NCBI RefSeq assembly: GCF_008974245.1
Contig: NZ_BBZI01000005.1
Location: 1,474,751 to 1,538,750, forward strand
Length of the DNA: 64,000 bases
Source of the DNA: Streptomyces abyssomicinicus
GTDB taxonomy: Bacteria; Actinomycetota; Actinomycetes; Streptomycetales; Streptomycetaceae
Direction: 5' to 3'
The stretch's first letter is position 1; each line of letters begins with the position of its first letter. Position numbers and translations under genes: made by a program. Below are positions 58,818 through 64,000 of the stretch, one piece after another. The notes beneath the pieces were generated by a model that did no database searches, had not been told where the DNA came from, and saw only the letters and a program-made list of their open reading frames with translations.

Positions 58818-60365
58818 ATGAGTGACGCGAGGAACACAGCGGCGATGACGGTGACGGACGACAGCCAGGGCACTGCCACGCGCGAGCCGGCGGCGGAGAC
58901 GGGCGGGGCGGAGATCCCCGCCCAGCAGGAGTGGGGGCCGGGGATCGACCCCGAGCGTCTGGCGGTCTGCCTGAGCGTCCTGGAGGAGCTCGACCGGATC
59001 GAGGTCGACCACCCCGACGCCATCCAGGTGCGACGCGCCACCTCGCACATCTACCGGACGGTCAAGCAGCGCCGCCGCCAGGAGCGCCGCGCCGCCAAGA
59101 CCGCGCACGACCGCGCCGTCACCGAGGCGACCGCCACCGGCTCCGCGCAGCGCATCGACGACGAGACGGCCGGCATCCTGCCGTCCTCCTCCGTCGAGGA
59201 GGGCCGCCGGATCGCGGGCGTGCTCCGGCGCCCCCGCTCCTGCTACACCTGCAAGGACCGGTATCTCGAGGTCGACTACTTCTACCACCAGCTGTGCCCC
59301 AGGTGCGCCGACGAGAACCGGGCCCGGCGCGACGCCCGCACCGACCTGACCGGCCGGCGCGCGCTGCTCACCGGCGGCCGGGCCAAGATCGGCATGTACA
59401 TCGCGCTCCGTCTGCTGCGGGACGGCGCGCACACCACCGTCACCACCCGCTTCCCCAACGACGCCATCCGCCGCTTCAAGGCGATGCCGGACAGCGACGA
59501 GTGGATCCACCGGCTCGACATCGTCGGCATCGACCTGCGCGACCCCGCCCAGGTGGTCGCGCTGGCCGACTCCGTCGCCGCCCAGGGGCACCTGGACATC
59601 CTGATCAACAACGCCGCCCAGACCGTGCGCCGTTCCCCGCAGGCATACGGCGAGCTGCTCGCCGCCGAGTCGGCTCCGCTGCCCGCGGGCGAGCTGCCGG
59701 CCGCCCGCGTCATCGGCGCGTTCGGCTCCGGCGCGGTCGCCGCCCTGCCGGTGTCCGGCGGCGGGGCGATCACCGCCCAGGAGGTCACCGACCTCGCCCT
59801 GGTCTCCGGCTCGGCGTCCCTGGAGCGGATCGCGGCGGGAACCGCCATCGACGCGGGCGGCCTCGTCCCCGACCTGCACGACACCAACAGCTGGGTGCAG
59901 TCCGTCGAGCAGGTCACCCCGGTGGAACTGCTGGAGGTCCAGCTCTGCAACTCCACCGCGCCGTTCATCCTCATCAGCCGGCTCCGCCAGGCGATGGCCG
60001 CCTCGCCGAACCGCCGCACCTACATCGTCAACGTCTCCGCCATGGAAGGCGTCTTCGAACGTGGCTACAAGGGCGCCGGACACCCGCACACCAACATGGC
60101 CAAGGCGGCCCTGAACATGCTGACGCGCACCAGCGCGCAGGAGATGTTCGAGGCGGACCGCATCCTGATGACCGCCGTGGACACCGGCTGGATCACCGAC
60201 GAGCGTCCGCACCCGGACAAGGTGCGCCTCGCCGAGGCCGGATTCCACGCGCCGCTGGACCTGATCGATGGCGCGGCCAGGGTCTACGACCCGATCGTGC
60301 GCGGTGAGGCGGGCGAGGATCTGTACGGGGTCTTCATGAAGGACTACGCGCCCGGCAAGTGGTGA
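58818..60365 (+). CDS. Zinc-ribbon SDR-like protein lacking the catalytic Tyr
   Basis: 515 aa from ATG 58818 (an in-frame ATG lies at 58845). N-terminal helical region with a basic stretch (TVKQRRRQERRAAK). A zinc ribbon follows with C142, C145, C160, C163 (CYTCKDRY...CPRCADEN). The C-terminal about 345 residues are a Rossmann SDR: cofactor loop ALLTGGRAKIGMYIA, ILINNAAQT, and a conserved Ser in VNVSAMEG. The Y-x-x-x-K motif is replaced by T425-N-M-A-K429, so ordinary SDR catalysis is doubtful. Function unknown; RNA or DNA binding is possible through the ribbon. Confidence 0.85.
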   Translation: MSDARNTAAMTVTDDSQGTATREPAAETGGAEIPAQQEWGPGIDPERLAVCLSVLEELDRIEVDHPDAIQVRRATSHIYRTVKQRRRQERRAAKTAHDRAVTEATATGSAQRIDDETAGILPSSSVEEGRRIAGVLRRPRSCYTCKDRYLEVDYFYHQLCPRCADENRARRDARTDLTGRRALLTGGRAKIGMYIALRLLRDGAHTTVTTRFPNDAIRRFKAMPDSDEWIHRLDIVGIDLRDPAQVVALADSVAAQGHLDILINNAAQTVRRSPQAYGELLAAESAPLPAGELPAARVIGAFGSGAVAALPVSGGGAITAQEVTDLALVSGSASLERIAAGTAIDAGGLVPDLHDTNSWVQSVEQVTPVELLEVQLCNSTAPFILISRLRQAMAASPNRRTYIVNVSAMEGVFERGYKGAGHPHTNMAKAALNMLTRTSAQEMFEADRILMTAVDTGWITDERPHPDKVRLAEAGFHAPLDLIDGAARVYDPIVRGEAGEDLYGVFMKDYAPGKW

Positions 60366-60717
60366 CCCGGAACGGGTAGGCCCGACCGGACGGGCCGGAC
60401 GGGCCGGGCGGGGGAGCGGGAGACCCAGGAGCCGGGGACCGCGTGACATCAGACGGTTACGCAAAGTTTTCGGCGCTATCGAGCGGGAGGCCGCTCATTT
60501 GGTTAACCTGGGACGGACGGACAGTGCGACGAGGTCCTACCGGCCGCGTCCCCGTCCGTCACCGGACAGACCGGACTCGCCGGCCTGCCCGCGACGAGGT
60601 GCCGGCGCCACCGCGCTCGAACGCCCTCCCTACCGACCCGCACCCGGGAGGCGCCCGGGCGTCGAGCACAACGACGACGCCGAGCCTCGAGGGTGACCCA
60701 GACATGAGGAGTGCGCG
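60366..60717. other. Intergenic region before the 60-aa peptide
   Basis: 352 nt. The part 60458-60510 is relatively A/T-rich, with a GAGCGG/CCGCTC hairpin (60481-60496) and GTTAAC. It likely holds the promoter of the small-peptide gene. An overlapping ORF at 60443-60721 has shadow-like Arg/Thr/Pro composition. Confidence 0.5.
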
Positions 60718-60900
60718 GTGACACCGGAGAAGACGACGTCCACCACGGCGATCGCGAGCGAAACCCCCGTCGGCCGGAGCGGGACCGACGGCGACGGGCC
60801 CCTGGGCAGCCTGGAGGTGTGGGCGCGCTCCGCGCCCATCAGGCTGGCCGGCTACGAGGACGACCTCGCGGAACCGCACATCCTGCCCAGCGTCGACTGA
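60718..60900 (+). CDS. 60-aa conserved-looking precursor-type peptide
   Basis: 60 aa from GTG 60718, with GAGGAG 8 nt upstream. A polar Thr/Ser-rich first half (TPEKTTSTTAIASETPVG) is followed by the very different GSLEVWARSAPIRLAGYEDD and a C-terminal LAEPHILPSVD. No signal peptide, no Cys. The bipartite make-up resembles a ribosomally made precursor peptide (leader plus core). No maturation enzyme is adjacent: the SDR-like gene is upstream and a lipase-maturation-factor homologue is downstream. I do not assign a family. Confidence 0.6.
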   Translation: MTPEKTTSTTAIASETPVGRSGTDGDGPLGSLEVWARSAPIRLAGYEDDLAEPHILPSVD

Positions 60901-60994
60901 CGGACGCGGGCGGGCGAGGCACGGCGCCACCGACGGCGGCAGGTCCACGACCGGCCGCCGTCCGTCGTACGCCGCCGTCGGAGCGGTGAGCGTG

Positions 60995-61050
60995 CTCGGC
61001 GGGCACCCGGTGCGCCCTCGGTGGGAGCCCGGCGCGCCCTCGGCGGGCGC
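60995..61050. repeat. 22-bp tandem repeat
   Basis: About two and a half units of CTCGG(C/T)GGG(C/A)(A/G)CCCGG(T/C)GCGCC immediately before the stop of the minus-strand gene at 61051. Confidence 0.6.
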
Positions 61051-62457
61051 TCAGGAAAGCCGGGTGGGCGGCAGGAAGTCCCGGACGTACTCGCGGACCC
61101 AGTGCGCACCGGTGCGCCGCCGCTCCTCACGCGTCGCGAAGCGGTAGCGGAAGAGCCGGGCGCGCACCCAGCGCGGCGGCGCCCCGGGCGGGAACGGCGA
61201 GCTCCGCAGCAGCCGCAGCGTCTCCCGGTCGCCCTCCAGCAGCTTCTCCACGAAGGCCGTGAACCACCTGGCCGGCACCGGCGACAGCGCGAGGAACCAC
61301 ATCAGCCAGTCCAGCCGCAGGTGGTACGGGGCGAACTGCCGCGGCCGGCGGCGGACGTCGCCCGGCTTCCCCTTGAACTCATAGGCCCGCCAGACGGATT
61401 CCCGCCGCGGCCGGTCGTCGTCGGTGCCCTCCACCACCACCTCGTGCCGCACCCGCGTGACGCTCCCGAAGGCCCCGTAGGTGTTGACCAGGTGGAGCGG
61501 GTCGAAGGACCGGTTCATCGCCTGCCGGCGGGAGAGCAGGTTGCGCGCCGGGTTGCGGCTCAGCCACAGCAGCACCGCGGCCACGGCGAGAACGGTGATC
61601 TCGTACCAGAGCGGTGCTCCGGGCGCGGGCCGGGGCGCGGGGTCCCCCGGCCACCTGACGGCCGGCAGGGCGATCACCACGGTCAGCCAGTTCAGCCAGG
61701 AGAAGTTCCCCGAGACGATCAGCCACAGCTGTGTGACGATCATCAGCGCGGCCGCCCAGGAGGCCACCGGCTGCGGGGTGAAGAGCAGGAACGGCACGGC
61801 CAGCTGGGTGACGTGGTTGGCGGCCGCCTCCACCCGGTGCAGCGGCTTCGGCAGCAGGTGGAAGAGCCGGCTGAGCGGCCCGGGCATCGGCTGGGTCTCG
61901 TGGTGGTGGTACAGACAGGTGAGCTCGCGCCAGCAGGCGTCGCCGCGCATCTTGATCATGCCGGCGCCGAACTCCAGCCGGAACAGCAGCCACCGCAGGA
62001 GGAACAGCACCACCACCGGGGGACCCACCTCGTCGTTGCCCAGCAGCACCGCGAGGAAGCCGGTCTCCAGCAGCAGCGACTCCCAGCCGAACGCGTACCA
62101 GGTCTGCCCGATGTTGACGACCGACAGGTACAGCGCCCACGGCGCGAGCCACAGCAGCATCGAGGCCCACAGCGGCACCAGATCGCCCACCCCCGCCAGC
62201 AGGGCCGCCGACACCGCGCACCCCGTCCAGGCGCAGGCCGCGAAGAGGCGGTCGGAGAAGCGCAGCCGGAACAGGCTCGGCGCCTGCCGCCAGTGCGTCC
62301 GCTCCAGGAACCGCGGGGCCGGCGTCAGCCCCCGCTCGCCGATCAGCGGTCGGAACTGCAGCGCCGCGCAGAGGAAGGCCACCAGGTAGACGGCGGCCAG
62401 ACCCCGCTGGAAGACCAGGCGGCCCGTCCAGTACTCCGGTGCGGTGAACCACTCCAC
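61051..62457 (-). CDS. Lipase-maturation-factor family membrane protein
   Basis: 468 aa from GTG 62457. About seven hydrophobic segments, for example AVYLVAFLCAALQF, LWASMLLWLAPWALYLSVV and VVLFLLRWLLFRLEFGAGMIKM. The family hallmark FAWESLLLE-like motif is seen as YAFGWESLLLETGFLAVLLG. C-terminal PRQFAPYHLRLDWLMWFLAL and RWVRARLFRYRFATREERR complete the LMF1/2 pattern. In animals LMF1 helps lipases fold in the ER; the bacterial role is not known. Convergent with the 60-aa peptide gene. Confidence 0.88.
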   Translation of the reverse strand: MEWFTAPEYWTGRLVFQRGLAAVYLVAFLCAALQFRPLIGERGLTPAPRFLERTHWRQAPSLFRLRFSDRLFAACAWTGCAVSAALLAGVGDLVPLWASMLLWLAPWALYLSVVNIGQTWYAFGWESLLLETGFLAVLLGNDEVGPPVVVLFLLRWLLFRLEFGAGMIKMRGDACWRELTCLYHHHETQPMPGPLSRLFHLLPKPLHRVEAAANHVTQLAVPFLLFTPQPVASWAAALMIVTQLWLIVSGNFSWLNWLTVVIALPAVRWPGDPAPRPAPGAPLWYEITVLAVAAVLLWLSRNPARNLLSRRQAMNRSFDPLHLVNTYGAFGSVTRVRHEVVVEGTDDDRPRRESVWRAYEFKGKPGDVRRRPRQFAPYHLRLDWLMWFLALSPVPARWFTAFVEKLLEGDRETLRLLRSSPFPPGAPPRWVRARLFRYRFATREERRRTGAHWVREYVRDFLPPTRLS

Positions 62458-62613
62458 GACCCCGGCACTCCTTCCCGGCGGCCGCCGCGCCCTCGCGCGC
62501 CGGTCGCCGTCCGTGACGCCCGCCCTCCGTTTGCGTGACCGTACCCCGCCGGGCAGACAATGGTCCGGGCAGACATGGGTGACGAAGTGCCCCGAACCGC
62601 GTGGGAGGACACC

Positions 62614-62841
62614 GTGCGCGCACCGATCAGAGCCGCCGTCGTGGCCTGCGCCGTACCGCTCGCCCTGCTCGGCGCCTCGCCGGCGGGGGAGCGCCCCGGC
62701 GGGGCGGGCGCGGAGAAGGGGGCGCGGCCGGACGGCGGCGTCGTCGAGGGCGGCGCGGTCTCCGGGGTGACCTCCGGGCGGGTGGCCGTGGTGGACGCGG
62801 ACAGCGTCTTCGGCAGCCCCACCGACGTCTTCGGTGACTGA
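62614..62841 (+). CDS. Small secreted protein
   Basis: 75 aa from GTG 62614, with GGGAGGAC just upstream; a longer in-frame start at 62560 is less likely. Signal peptide in VRAPIRAAVVACAVPLALLG, cleavage near GAS-PAG. The mature part is about 45 residues, Gly/Asp/Val-rich (VTSGRVAVVDADSVFGSPTD). No motif recognised. Followed by a hairpin. Confidence 0.6.
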   Translation: MRAPIRAAVVACAVPLALLGASPAGERPGGAGAEKGARPDGGVVEGGAVSGVTSGRVAVVDADSVFGSPTDVFGD

Positions 62842-62843
62842 GC

Positions 62844-62880
62844 GCGCGTCCCGCCGGGCCCCGGGGAAGGCGGGGCGCGG
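62844..62880 (+). terminator. Terminator after small secreted protein
   Basis: GCGCGTCCCGCC / GGCGGGGCGCG stem with a 13-nt loop and one G-T pair, directly after the stop. Confidence 0.65.
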
Positions 62881-62924
62881 AAGACGGGTCGAAGAAACGG
62901 ACAAATCCTGGCAAAGTGGGCTCC

Positions 62925-64000
62925 ATGGCTGATGGGGACACCGTGGAGACCGCACTCCCGGAGGAGTGGCCCGACAGCCCGTTCCCGATCCTGGCGCTCA
63001 ACCGGATGGGCAGCTTCGAGTGGGACCTGGCCGCCGGCCGCTTCCACATGGACGCCCGGGCGCACGAGATCTTCGACCTCCGTCCCGAGGAGTTCGACGG
63101 CACCCCCGAGGCGCTGAGCCCCCGGGTCCCGACCGAGGAGGGCACCCGCCTCGACGAGGCGGTCACCCGCGCGATCAAGGAGGGCGACGAGAACTACGGC
63201 GCCTACTTCCGCGTCCGCCGCCGCGACGGAACCCTGCACTGGACCCACACCCAGGGCTACATCCGGCGCGACGACGACGGCCACGCCCGCCGGGTCTTCG
63301 GCATCGTCCGGGACGCCACCCAGGAGCTGAGGGAGAGCGAGGCACGGCTGGAACAGGCCGTCGAGGACGAGGCGCGCCGCCGCCAGACCGACGTCGTCCA
63401 GACCCTGACCGCCGCCCTCTCCGCCGCCCGCACCGTCCGCGACGTCTTCCGGGTGCTCGGCGAGGCCCACCAGCGGACCCCGCTGGGCGTCTCCCTGGTG
63501 GTGCTGGGCATGGTGCAGGGCGACCGCGTCGTCCTCGTCACCGAGGAGCCCCAGGAGGCCGTCCCCGGCACCCGCATCACCCGGCTGGACGAGCCCTACC
63601 CCATGAGCGAGGTGGTCCGCACGCTCAGTCCGCGCTACATCGAGTCGCCCAGGGAGTTCGCGGTCAACTACCCCCTGCTCTGGGAGCAGCTGGTCCCCCT
63701 CCAGATCACCTCGGCCGCCTACCTCCCGCTGATCGCCGAGGGCAAGGCGGTCGGCGCCGCCGGGCTGCTCTACAGCGGGCGCCGCGGCTTCACCCCGCAG
63801 GACCGCGCACTGCTCGGCGCGCTCGCCGGAAGCCTCGCCCAGAGCCTCCAGCGCGCCATGCTCTACGAGCAGCAGATGGACCTCGCGCAGGGCCTCCAGC
63901 AGGCCATGCTGCCCCGCACCATCCCCAGCGTCCCCGGCGCCGACATCGCCGTCCGCTACCGCTCGGCCGCCGCCGGACGTGACATCGGCGGCGACTGGTA
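62925..64000 (+). CDS. PAS-GAF-SpoIIE phosphatase, 3' truncated by window end
   Basis: 358 codons visible from ATG 62925, running off the edge. A PAS domain is at about 20-130 (FPILALNRMGSFEWDLAAGRF; RRRDGTLHWTHTQGYIRRDDDG). A GAF domain is at about 150-310 (ITSAAYLPLIAEGKAVGAAGLLYSG, then DRALLGALAGSLAQSLQRAML). The start of an RsbU/SpoIIE PP2C phosphatase follows (LAQGLQQAMLPRTIPSVPGADIAVRYRSAAAGRDIGGDW). Such proteins dephosphorylate anti-anti-sigma factors in response to a sensed signal. The rest, including further metal Asp residues or an HATPase domain, lies outside the window. Confidence 0.9.
   Translation, partial: MADGDTVETALPEEWPDSPFPILALNRMGSFEWDLAAGRFHMDARAHEIFDLRPEEFDGTPEALSPRVPTEEGTRLDEAVTRAIKEGDENYGAYFRVRRRDGTLHWTHTQGYIRRDDDGHARRVFGIVRDATQELRESEARLEQAVEDEARRRQTDVVQTLTAALSAARTVRDVFRVLGEAHQRTPLGVSLVVLGMVQGDRVVLVTEEPQEAVPGTRITRLDEPYPMSEVVRTLSPRYIESPREFAVNYPLLWEQLVPLQITSAAYLPLIAEGKAVGAAGLLYSGRRGFTPQDRALLGALAGSLAQSLQRAMLYEQQMDLAQGLQQAMLPRTIPSVPGADIAVRYRSAAAGRDIGGDW

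Noticed and set aside
60443..60721. 92-codon ORF upstream of the 60-aa peptide
   Set aside because: Random-like Thr/Arg/Pro composition, no ribosome site, and it overlaps the presumed promoter.

Overview
The window is high-GC actinobacterial chromosomal DNA and almost certainly comes from a Streptomyces. It has GTG starts, GGAGG ribosome sites and ATGA/GTGA-coupled operons. It also holds a CebR cellulose box in front of a GH48 cellulase, a DGPF/ECF42-type sigma pair, SARP, Rpf and SpoIIE-type proteins. No phage, transposase, integrase or CRISPR array was seen. The 3' edge cuts a PAS-GAF-SpoIIE gene.

Layout. 0.1-15.5 kb: DinB and DUF309 genes, tRNA-Pro copy 1, a secreted GH48 cellulase, a SARP regulator fused to a CGNR-type zinc domain, a secreted protein, an ECF42-type sigma factor with its DGPF partner, a stress/carbon module (Usp, phosphoketolase, GH65), tRNA-Pro copy 2 and a DUF1963 gene. 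15.8-33.2 kb: a large flavin-monooxygenase island. It contains seven luciferase-like (LLM) oxidoreductase genes, a Dpp/Opp-type ABC importer with a double ATPase, a nitroreductase and a DUF1684 protein. Its control elements are a SAM-I/IV-clan riboswitch and three short cysteine-bearing leader peptides with a shared R-x-H-[IV]-D-[LF] motif, none of them encoded as a normal gene. The best inference is organosulfur scavenging under sulfur limitation. Two adjacent LLM genes each carry a one-base frameshift. 33.4-39.6 kb: tRNA-Pro copy 3, a methyltransferase, an M14 carboxypeptidase, an ABM-family protein, an altered IMPase-like protein, and charged coiled-coil and hypothetical proteins.

39.8-45.1 kb: a compact conflict/stress-like locus. 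A TPR-CHAT caspase-like protease is divergent from an operon encoding a cytosolic subtilisin-like protease, an ECF-type sigma factor and a small partner protein, with tandem repeats in the shared promoter. 45.3-64 kb: a P450, monomeric isocitrate dehydrogenase, an MscS channel, an ABC exporter behind a textbook MerR-type 19-bp-spacer promoter, a racemase-like protein, a proline-rich protein, an Rpf-LysM-M23 cell-wall hydrolase, a DMT transporter, GlgC, a zinc-ribbon SDR lacking the usual Tyr, a 60-aa precursor-like peptide, a lipase-maturation-factor homologue and the truncated phosphatase.

The two strongest candidates for under-described biology are the riboswitch/leader-peptide-controlled LLM island and the CHAT/subtilase/sigma locus. 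All functional statements come from reading motifs and context; no database search was run.
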